Source: Victivallales bacterium
GTDB lineage: Bacteria; Verrucomicrobiota; Lentisphaeria; Oligosphaerales; Oligosphaeraceae
Length of the DNA: 15,781 bases
Assembly: GCA_017458805.1 (NCBI GenBank)
Contig: JAFTAC010000398.1
Span: 1 to 15,781 of the forward strand
Direction of reading: 5' to 3'
Part shown: positions 7,202-12,788 of the stretch, piece by piece
Position numbering within the stretch: position 1 is the first letter of the stretch
Layout: every line of letters begins with the position of its first letter
Position numbers and translations under genes: made by a program
The notes under the pieces: generated by a model
What the model saw: the letters and a program-made list of their open reading frames with translations, nothing else
Told to the model about the DNA's origin: nothing
Databases searched by the model: none

Positions 7202-8671
7202 TTAGAGCTTGATATTTCCGAAAATATCGCCCATGTTGCCGAAACTCTCGCTGTCCTTGTCCTTGTAGTCGTTGATGACGTTCTTCTCCATCTCCGCCTC
7301 CAGAACCTCGGGGAGCGTCAGGGAAATCTTGTTGCCATTGATCTCCTTGACGATGACCTCGACCTGCGTGTGGGGCTGGAAGCGCTTGTAGAGCTCGTGC
7401 GTGCGGTCGCGAACGTTTTCATCAAAGCCACACTGGGAGATGTGCAGCAGCCCTGTCTGGCCGTTCGGCAGCTTGATGAACGCGCCGAAGGGCTTCAGGC
7501 TTTCGACCTCACCAGTCAGACGCTCGCCCATCGTCGCGGCAACAATCTCGACCTCCTGCTCGTGGCTCAGCTCGGCAGGCTTTTCGTCCTTCACCTTGGG
7601 GTCGCCAAAGCAGAGGCTGATGCGCTTGTTGTCCAAATCGATGCCCAGGATAGTGACTTCGACTTCATCGCCGATCTTGCAGACTTCGGATGCGTCTTCG
7701 ATGCGATGGTCCTGGCCGAGCTGGGAGATGTGCGCCAGGCCGTCCAGCCCAGGCTCCAGCTCGACAAACACGCCGAACGGGGCGATGCGGACAACCCTGC
7801 CGCTCAGCTTGGCACCGACAGCGTACTGGGACTCGCCGTTTGCAATGCGTTCCCACGGGCTCTTGGTGGCCTGCTTGATGCTCAGCGTGACGCGCTCCTT
7901 GGAGGTGCCGTCGCCCCACTCCAGGGCGATGATTTTGACCTGGACAGGCTGGCCTTCCTTGAGGGCCTCATCGACCTTGATGCCGCGCGTCCAGCTGATT
8001 TCGCTGGCGGGCACCAGACCCTCGATGCCGCCCAGATCGACGAAGGCGCCGAAGGGCATCAGCTTCACGACAGTCGCGTCGCGGATGTCACCGACCTTCA
8101 GCATGCCCTTGAGGTATTCGCGCATCTTCTGCGCCTCCTCCTCCAGAACGCGCCTGCGGGAGAGGACGATGTTGCCCTCCTCCTCGGAGTATTCGGTGAT
8201 GAGGAACTGGTAGGTCTGGCCGACGTATTCGGCAGGCTCCTTCTTCACGCCGCGCAAATCCATCTGAGAGAAGGGGCAGAAGCCCTTGGAAGAGCCAACC
8301 TGGACGCCGAAGCCGCCTTTGCGCTCCTCAAGCACCTTCCCTTCAATCGGAATCTTTGCTTCATAGGCGTCAATGACGGAGCTATCGACGTCAACGGAGC
8401 TGATTTTGACAGCCAGCTTGGTGTAGCCGTCCTGCAAGCCCATGCAGGTGGCTTTGATTTGGTCGCCTTCCTTGTATTTCATCTCGCCCTTGGCGTTGAG
8501 AAGGTCCTTCTTGTCGATGATGCCTTCGCTGCGGCCGCCCAAGTCAACGAACACGTTGTCGCGCGTGATGCTGATGATGGTGCCTGTGACCTTCTTGCCC
8601 TCGTAGAGCTGGGTGTTGAGGTTGTTCGCCGAAGCTTCGAACATTTTTGCGAATTCGCTGGTCTCTGTCAT
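7202..8671 (-). CDS. rpsA: 30S ribosomal protein S1
   Basis: This 489-aa protein has five S1 (OB-fold) RNA-binding domains, at about residues 23-92, 108-172, 192-266, 285-355 and 382-454. E. coli S1 has six domains (557 aa), while shorter S1 proteins are common in other phyla. The last three repeats are the most canonical (MPFGAFVDL, APFGVFVEL, KPFGAFIKL). The tail (455-489) is acidic and Asn/Gly-rich. S1 helps the small subunit bind mRNA, especially leaders without strong Shine-Dalgarno sites, which fits the weak sites of several genes here. Its own start has only a distant AAGG. A long A+T-rich leader with a hairpin precedes it. It is the first gene of the minus-strand series. Confidence 0.95.
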   Translation of the reverse strand: MTETSEFAKMFEASANNLNTQLYEGKKVTGTIISITRDNVFVDLGGRSEGIIDKKDLLNAKGEMKYKEGDQIKATCMGLQDGYTKLAVKISSVDVDSSVIDAYEAKIPIEGKVLEERKGGFGVQVGSSKGFCPFSQMDLRGVKKEPAEYVGQTYQFLITEYSEEEGNIVLSRRRVLEEEAQKMREYLKGMLKVGDIRDATVVKLMPFGAFVDLGGIEGLVPASEISWTRGIKVDEALKEGQPVQVKIIALEWGDGTSKERVTLSIKQATKSPWERIANGESQYAVGAKLSGRVVRIAPFGVFVELEPGLDGLAHISQLGQDHRIEDASEVCKIGDEVEVTILGIDLDNKRISLCFGDPKVKDEKPAELSHEQEVEIVAATMGERLTGEVESLKPFGAFIKLPNGQTGLLHISQCGFDENVRDRTHELYKRFQPHTQVEVIVKEINGNKISLTLPEVLEAEMEKNVINDYKDKDSESFGNMGDIFGNIKL

Positions 8672-8708
8672 AACCCGTTAAAAACCTTATGTTGTGAATG
8701 ATGAAATA

Positions 8709-8726
8709 GACATCTTGTCAGATGTC
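8709..8726 (-). promoter_or_regulatory. Hairpin in the rpsA leader
   Basis: GACATC (8709-8714) and GATGTC (8721-8726) form a perfect 6-bp inverted repeat around a 6-nt loop, about 40 nt before the rpsA start. In E. coli, S1 represses its own translation through structured leader hairpins, so a similar role is possible. The stem is short and the role is inferred. Confidence 0.35.
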
Positions 8727-8750
8727 ATTGATAATTTATTTAAAATACGT

Positions 8751-8778
8751 AATATAATATATTTTTCGGCTAACTCAA
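8751..8778 (-). promoter_or_regulatory. Candidate rpsA promoter
   Basis: On the minus strand TTGAGT (8778-8773) is followed after 16 nt by TATATT (8756-8751), in a strongly A+T-rich stretch about 80 nt before the rpsA start codon. Four or five of six bases match each sigma-70 element. Alternative -10 choices overlap in the same TATA run. Confidence 0.45.
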
Positions 8779-8910
8779 GCTCGTTGCACGTAATTTGACA
8801 AGGTTATTGCAAAATTACGGCAATCCACCAGAGATTGATATGAGCCACGGCACGGCGCAACCCCATCCGTCGTATCAGTTGTTGCGGAACGCGGTCCGCC
8901 TTTTAAAAAA

Positions 8911-8980
8911 TCAAAAAGCCTACTTGACAAGCCTCTCAAAACAGGCTACATTTGACCCCAACCCTAAGGGCGGGGCCCCG
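8911..8980 (+). repeat. 70-bp dispersed repeat, copy 1
   Basis: It matches 10270-10339 at 68 of 70 positions in the same orientation, with differences at 8921 (T/G) and 8934 (T/C). It starts with TCAAAAAGCC and ends in the palindrome CGGGGCCCCG. It contains a promoter-like sequence and a CCCTAAGGG palindrome. It stands just upstream of the truncated pyruvyl-transferase-like gene. Two near-identical copies in one window suggest a genome-wide family. Confidence 0.9.
8924..8952 (+). promoter_or_regulatory. Sigma-70-like promoter inside repeat copy 1
   Basis: TTGACA (8924-8929) matches the -35 consensus perfectly and is followed after exactly 17 nt by TACATT (8947-8952). A small inverted repeat, AGCCT/AGGCT, lies in the spacer. 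A transcript would start near 8959 and run into the pyruvyl-transferase fragment at 9028. Confidence 0.55.
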
Positions 8981-9027
8981 AATGGGAGCCGCAAGAGGTG
9001 TGCGTTGATGTAAGTATCTGGACAAGA

Positions 9028-9369
9028 ATGAGTATAAGAATCCTGCTTCGTGATTTCCGCTCGGTCGTCAAGGATGGGCGCGTGGTCAATTTCAACATTG
9101 GCACGACTGCTCATGGACCTGGCGTTGCCGCGATGCTTGAAAAGGAACTGCCCGACTGTGAAATCTGCCTCTGGGCCTCGGCACCACTCTCCACACCGCT
9201 TCAACGGATGGTCAAGCGCCGTTTCCCGAATTGCCGCCTTGTCTGGGGGACGTTGGATGGAACGTCACCTGATGTGGAAGAGGCTGTCCGTTGGTGCGAC
9301 TTGCTTTTGATTGGCTCGGGTACTCACATCGCCGTTCCAAAGGATGTCGAGGCCTTTGCCCGTGATTAA
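9028..9369 (+). pseudogene. Truncated polysaccharide pyruvyl-transferase-like fragment
   Basis: This 113-residue frame resembles the N-terminal part of polysaccharide pyruvyl transferase-like proteins, which are normally well over 300 aa. Supporting segments are RILLRDFRSVVKDGRVVNFN, then GTTAHGPGVAAMLEKELPD, and WCDLLLIGSGTHIAV, which look like the first Rossmann-like half of a GT-B-type protein. The frame stops at TAA 10 residues after that, and no continuation is visible in other frames. The ATG at 9028 is chosen because homology-like sequence begins there. A GTG at 8998 has AAGAGG-like sequence around it. The full enzyme would add ketal pyruvate to surface sugars, but this fragment is unlikely to be active. 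The family call comes from recalled sequence patterns and is moderate. Confidence 0.55.
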
Positions 9370-9402
9370 TGTTTCGCCTGAATACATAATTCCCTTGTAA
9401 TA

Positions 9403-9696
9403 ATGTCAAACATCCCTCAGGAACTGCTCATGTTGCGGGCTATCTACGAATGGCGCCTATGGGTTGTGCTACCTTTGACCCTCGCCTGGCTCGACTATGC
9501 CGTCTGCCTCCTGCTAAACCATCGCAATTGGTTCTTTGTATGGCTATTGGTTTTTCCATTGTTCATCGGACCGCTTGACATAGCCGCAACCTATTGCGGA
9601 TGGCATTATAGAATGGAACTGCGGCGACGCTTTGCCACTGTTTCCCCAACGGACACAACATATTCCATCGAGCGCATGCCCCCTGACATCCGATAG
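9403..9696 (+). CDS. Small hypothetical membrane protein, two predicted helices
   Basis: I do not recognise this 97-aa protein. It has two hydrophobic stretches, about residues 17-38 (WRLWVVLPLTLAWLDYAVCL) and 43-67 (starting WFFVWLLVFPLFIGPLDIAA), separated by a short NHRN turn. A basic, polar tail (RMELRRRF onward) follows. That pattern suggests a helical hairpin in the inner membrane. The start ATG has no Shine-Dalgarno site. It lies 33 bp after the pyruvyl-transferase fragment and next to a repeat zone, so it could be accessory or itself a remnant. Its hydrophobic organisation is the main evidence that it is coding. Confidence 0.45.
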   Translation: MSNIPQELLMLRAIYEWRLWVVLPLTLAWLDYAVCLLLNHRNWFFVWLLVFPLFIGPLDIAATYCGWHYRMELRRRFATVSPTDTTYSIERMPPDIR

Positions 9697-9933
9697 GAAT
9701 ACGCCAGGCACGCCTACCATCCACGCCTGCGTGATCTCAAGGTTAAGGTACTCTGGAATACTCTGGTGTTAAGCCTCTTATGTGCAATCGGTCTTTCCCT
9801 TTGGTTGTGTCGAAGAAAAGTCTTCTCGTATAAACGATACGCCATGTCCCCAAGAGAGTAGTTTTTGGAGGCCGCGTTCTGCGGCCAGTGCACGGTAATG
9901 CGCAACAACCGTAGCCCCATAACAAAGCAAGCT

Positions 9934-10121
9934 CCCGCAGGGGGCAACAACAAACGTTGCCATTGCCTCCCAATGAATCCTTTTACCTGCATCTTCGCAT
10001 GATTCCCCTGCCCGCAGGGGGCAACAACAAATGTTGCCATCGCCTCCCAATGAATCCTTTTCCTGCATCTTCGCATGATTCCCCTGCCCGCAGGCGCAAC
10101 AACAAATGTTGCCATTACCTC
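9934..10121. repeat. 76-77-bp tandem repeat with two hairpins per unit
   Basis: Units begin with CCCGCAGG at 9934, 10011 and 10087; the third is partial. Each carries a hairpin of the form GGCAACA-ACAAA-TGTTGCC (best in unit 2). The unit 1/2 junction forms CCCCTG-CCCG-CAGGGG (10005-10020). Units 1 and 2 differ by an inserted A and a few substitutions. The layout resembles bacterial palindromic intergenic repeats, but I cannot name the family. Confidence 0.85.
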
Positions 10122-10269
10122 ACCTCTTGGAGAACATAGCATAAGCGAAAAAGGCGACGGATACAACGGACGCAAAGGAAAAAATAGCAGCGATAACTCA
10201 CATAAATATCAACTTTTATATACAACTTTCTTCAAGTGTCTATAAGAAAATAAGGTGATTTGTTGAATA

Positions 10270-10339
10270 TCAAAAAGCCGACTTGACAAGCCCCTCAAAA
10301 CAGGCTACATTTGACCCCAACCCTAAGGGCGGGGCCCCG
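10270..10339 (+). repeat. 70-bp dispersed repeat, copy 2
   Basis: It is the same element as at 8911-8980 (68/70 identical), again on the plus strand and again ending in CGGGGCCCCG. It runs straight into the first of the 38-bp direct repeats. The surrounding sequence is unrelated to that of copy 1, so the repeat boundaries are well defined at both ends. Confidence 0.9.
10283..10311 (+). promoter_or_regulatory. Sigma-70-like promoter inside repeat copy 2
   Basis: TTGACA (10283-10288), a 17-nt spacer and TACATT (10306-10311) are conserved exactly as in copy 1. The spacer has C where copy 1 has T, which weakens the AGCCT/AGGCT inverted repeat. It points toward the start-less frame at 10557 and the ceramidase-like gene at 10878, about 560 bp away. 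Confidence 0.45.
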
Positions 10340-10541
10340 TTTTTTTCCCACCAACCGTCTCGCTTGTTTTGGGCTCGACGACATCTCCCTGCTGCCCCGC
10401 GTCCTGAAGTACCCCGTTTTTTCCCACCAACCGTCTCGCTTGTTTTGGGGACCTGGGGGCCTGCGTCTTTTGGGAAGCACCCAAGCGCAGTTGGTGCTGC
10501 CATTATCACGGCTGGGGTTTGAGGCCTGCGTCTTTTGGGAA
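10335..10541. repeat. Two pairs of short direct repeats
   Basis: A 38-39-bp sequence beginning CCCCGTTTTTT and ending CTTGTTTTGGG occurs at 10335-10373 and 10412-10449. The copies differ by one T in the T-run (7 versus 6). A second sequence, GGCCTGCGTCTTTTGGGAA, occurs at 10458-10476 and 10523-10541. They follow the 70-bp repeat directly and form one composite repeat block. Confidence 0.9.
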
Positions 10542-10556
10542 ACGTCCGCTCGCTGA

Positions 10557-10817
10557 CACCTTAGTCGAATAGCTTTTTACATCTGGAACACTCCACTCAA
10601 TTGCGAATGGTTATCAGGCAACAAGATTCAGCAAGGAGGAAATGGAAATACCAGCCGTGCCACCTTGGGAAAGGGTTCCAGTTCCAACTTGCCGCTTGCA
10701 TTCGTCGCGTATTTGTTTAAGAAGTGTGAAATCAATGATTCTGATGCTCTGGCTGCGCCGTTTTTCCAGGTTTGCTTGACTAAAGGAGTTTTCAGGTGTA
10801 TTTTATTGGGAAACTAG
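10557..10817 (+). pseudogene. Protein-like open frame without ATG start
   Basis: An open frame of 86 codons runs from just after a TGA (10554-10556) to TAG at 10815-10817. It reads like a real protein, for example FYIWNTPLNCEWLSGNK and GGNGNTSRATLGKGSSSNLP, followed by LAFVAYLFKKCEIND and ALAAPFFQVCLTKGVF. It has no in-frame ATG in its first half and begins right at the end of the repeat block, so it is probably the 3' end of a gene whose 5' part was lost. I do not recognise the family. A competing 45-codon ATG frame at 10642 in another frame has a GGAGG only 2 nt away and an unconvincing product. Confidence 0.35.
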
Positions 10818-10863
10818 TGTTCTTAGGTGTAATATGATATGGATGACACCTGTATTGAACGTG

Positions 10864-10870
10864 TAAGGAG
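10864..10870 (+). promoter_or_regulatory. Ribosome binding site deciding the ceramidase-like start
   Basis: AAGGAGG lies 7 nt before the ATG at 10878. It is the strongest plus-strand site in the window and falls inside the longer frame that begins at 10839, which argues for the start at 10878. Confidence 0.8.
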
Positions 10871-10877
10871 GTTGACG

Positions 10878-12434
10878 ATGTCCGAGAATTTACTGATAGG
10901 TTGGGGGCGCAGGGACATATCGACGGAGGAACCCACGTCGATCCACGGGCAGTTTTATGTGCGAATCTCGAAGGGGATTCTCGACCCGATAATGGTGACT
11001 GCGTTGGCGCTGGAGTCGAATGGCGAACAGTTGGTGATGCTTTCGTGCGATGTGACAGGAATCAACGGAATGATTGTCGGCAAGATACGCGACAGAGTTC
11101 GAGAACTTGCTCCAGAAATTGACGCGGCGAAGGTGATAATGAACGCGACACACACTCACTGCACGGGCGATGTGAACGGAATCGGCATGGCGAGGACTGG
11201 ACTTGACTTCCCGATGCCACCTTCAATAAAATACCAGAAGCCAGGCGATTACAGTTTGTTTTTCGTGGAGAAATGCGCCGAGGCGATAGTCGAGGCGTGG
11301 AACAACCGTGCACCTGGGGCAATGGCGTGGGGCTATGGCTATGCTGCTGTTGCGCACAGTCGGAAAACATGGTATTTTGACGACCTGTCGAAGCGTCCTG
11401 GCATGGCTGGCACGAGCGGGATGGCGGTCAACGGCCATGCCTGCATGTACGGCAACACGAACGACCCGCTGTTCAGCCACTACGAGGCGGGGGCGGAGCA
11501 TCAGATCAACTTCCTCTATACATTCGATTTGGAGAAGAAACTCACAGGCGCGGTGATAAACCTGCCGTGTCCGTCGCAGTGTTCGGAGAATGAGTGGAAG
11601 TTGACAGCTGACTACTGGCACGATGTTCGCACACTGCTTCGGCAAAGGCATGGCGACATTGGAATTCTGCCGCAGTGTGCGCCAGCGGGCGATTTGTCAC
11701 CTCACATTCTGCATTACAAGGCGGCGCAGCAGCGTCGCCTGACGCTCAAATTCGGTCCAGGCGAGGAACACTATCGCGAGGAATACAACCGCAAGGACAT
11801 CGCAGAGAAGATATGCTGTGCGTTTGACGACGTTCTCGGCTGGGTGTCCAAGGACATCCGAACGACGGTCAGGCTGCGCAACAGCGTTGAGACATTGCAG
11901 TTGGAACGGCGTCAGCCGCTGAAAGGCGAAATGGAAAACGAACAAGACTTGTTGCGCGAACTGGAAGAGACGCCTTTCAAGACGACTGGCACAGAGGCCG
12001 AACAGCTTTATGCGAACTCCGTTCTTGCCGCGCGGCGCGGTCGGGCAAAAGGCTTCCTGAATAAGTGCGAGGTGGCGTTGAGAGGCGAGGCATATCCATG
12101 CGATCTGCATGTCGCCGCAATCGACGACATCGCGTTCGTGACTTCGCCGTTTGAACTGTACTCCGATTTCATGCATCGCATAATCGCCCGCAGTCCGTTT
12201 ATTCAGACATTCAACATACAGTTGGCAGACAACCAGAGCTATTCGGGCGGTGCAAGCTATCTGGCCACAGAACGAGGCGTCGAAGGCGGAGGCTACAGTG
12301 CCTCGCGCTACTGCAACGATGTTTCGCCAAAGGGCGGACAGCAACTTGTGGATTCGACTGTCAAGCGTCTTAAGAGCATGGTCGGTCTCATGCTGCTGGC
12401 GGTGCTGGGCAGTCTTTTCCTTTTCATCCTGTGA
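10878..12434 (+). CDS. Neutral/alkaline ceramidase-like hydrolase with C-terminal membrane anchor
   Basis: This 518-aa protein resembles the neutral/alkaline non-lysosomal ceramidase superfamily, which is expanded as hypothetical enzymes in PVC bacteria. Supporting segments are IGWGRRDIS at 7-15, NATHTHCTGD at 89-98 with candidate zinc ligands H92/H94, PCPSQCSENEW at 230-240, APAGDLSPH at 268-276 (equivalent to the GDVSPN active-site serine loop), SPFELYSDF at 423-431, and SYSGGASYLATERGVEGGGY at 454-473. True ceramidase activity is unproven, and the substrate may be another amide or ester. There is no N-terminal signal peptide. Unexpectedly, the last 19 residues (500-518) are a hydrophobic helix, as in a tail anchor. 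The ribosome binding site decides the start. It converges with the large minus-strand gene. Confidence 0.8.
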   Translation: MSENLLIGWGRRDISTEEPTSIHGQFYVRISKGILDPIMVTALALESNGEQLVMLSCDVTGINGMIVGKIRDRVRELAPEIDAAKVIMNATHTHCTGDVNGIGMARTGLDFPMPPSIKYQKPGDYSLFFVEKCAEAIVEAWNNRAPGAMAWGYGYAAVAHSRKTWYFDDLSKRPGMAGTSGMAVNGHACMYGNTNDPLFSHYEAGAEHQINFLYTFDLEKKLTGAVINLPCPSQCSENEWKLTADYWHDVRTLLRQRHGDIGILPQCAPAGDLSPHILHYKAAQQRRLTLKFGPGEEHYREEYNRKDIAEKICCAFDDVLGWVSKDIRTTVRLRNSVETLQLERRQPLKGEMENEQDLLRELEETPFKTTGTEAEQLYANSVLAARRGRAKGFLNKCEVALRGEAYPCDLHVAAIDDIAFVTSPFELYSDFMHRIIARSPFIQTFNIQLADNQSYSGGASYLATERGVEGGGYSASRYCNDVSPKGGQQLVDSTVKRLKSMVGLMLLAVLGSLFLFIL

Positions 12435-12494
12435 CTAGCAGAATACCATCAATAGGTGTCCGAGGAAAGCGATGCGGATATTCTGCTTGCATAG

Positions 12495-12629
12495 GGATGC
12501 CGTTACAAAAGGGGCAGGGAGTTCCGCGCGACAAATGCAAACGGGAAGTGGGAGCTGGAGCCCGTCCCCAAGGCGGCACGACTGGCCATTGAAAGCATGG
12601 GGCTGGAAATCCCGACCCCTGTCGAGTAG
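12495..12629 (+). pseudogene. Possible C-terminal gene remnant
   Basis: A 44-codon frame between TAG (12492) and TAG (12627) reads like a protein end, including REFRATNANGKWELEPVPK and AARLAIESMGLEIPTPVE. It has no plausible start. The same frame upstream of the first TAG gives VSEESDADILLA. I do not recognise the family. This is supported only by its protein-like composition. Confidence 0.25.
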
Positions 12630-12648
12630 TTACCCCTGTCGAGTAGTT
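12615..12648. repeat. 17-bp tandem duplication
   Basis: ACCCCTGTCGAGTAGTT occurs twice head to tail (12615-12631 and 12632-12648). The TAG that ends the gene remnant lies inside the first copy. It looks like a recent slippage duplication. Confidence 0.9.
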
Positions 12649-12788
12649 ATTCGCCAATTTTGGGGAGTTACGGATTACCATTCGCGGTTCAGGTGTGTCG
12701 TATGCACACACTTCATCACGCCTTTCTCGTTACTTTCCATGTCCTTGACCTTTCTTTCCCTGCCGGTCCGCGCGTCCCATGCCCGTCG

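Larger units (their letters stand above)
8672..9027. other. Divergent intergenic region with promoters and a repeat
   Basis: This stretch lies between rpsA (minus strand) and the pyruvyl-transferase fragment (plus strand). It holds the rpsA leader and promoter, a weak hairpin GCGGA/TCCGC at 8884-8899 followed by CTTTT, and one copy of the 70-bp repeat. I see no convincing gene in it. Confidence 0.7.
9697..10877. other. Repeat-rich, gene-poor zone
   Basis: About 1.2 kb separates the small membrane protein from the ceramidase-like gene. It contains the hairpin GGCCGC-GTTCT-GCGGCC (9870-9886), the 76-77-bp tandem repeat, an A+T-rich stretch near 10150-10270, copy 2 of the 70-bp repeat, the 38-bp and 19-bp direct repeats, and a protein-like frame without ATG. 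The other open frames here run through repeat sequence and look spurious. Confidence 0.75.
12435..12788. other. Convergent intergenic region with gene remnant and small repeats
   Basis: This gap lies between two converging genes. It starts with the inverted repeat AGCAGAATA (12437-12445) / TATTCTGCT (12479-12487), which lacks a T-run. It contains a short coding-like remnant and a 17-bp tandem duplication (12615-12648). No complete gene is evident. Confidence 0.65.

Noticed and set aside
7139..8701. Long open frame of about 520 codons antisense to rpsA
   Set aside because: It mirrors the S1 coding sequence through codon bias, with no domain or ribosome binding site. The minus-strand S1 protein is unambiguous.
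8795..9013. 72-codon plus-strand open frame
   Set aside because: It has a TTG start and no ribosome binding site, and it runs through the 70-bp repeat. The product has no protein-like features.
9870..9886. GGCCGC/GCGGCC hairpin as an intrinsic terminator
   Set aside because: Neither strand has a T-run after the stem, and no clear gene ends next to it.
9714..10175. 153-codon minus-strand open frame
   Set aside because: Most of it is translation of the 76-77-bp tandem repeat, giving repeated MATFVVAP-like peptides in shifting frames.
10270..10556. Open frames of about 80 codons on both strands
   Set aside because: They consist of the 70-bp and 38-bp repeats translated, with no start signal.
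12437..12487. Terminator of the ceramidase-like gene
   Set aside because: The 9-bp inverted repeat has a loop of over 30 nt and no T-run.
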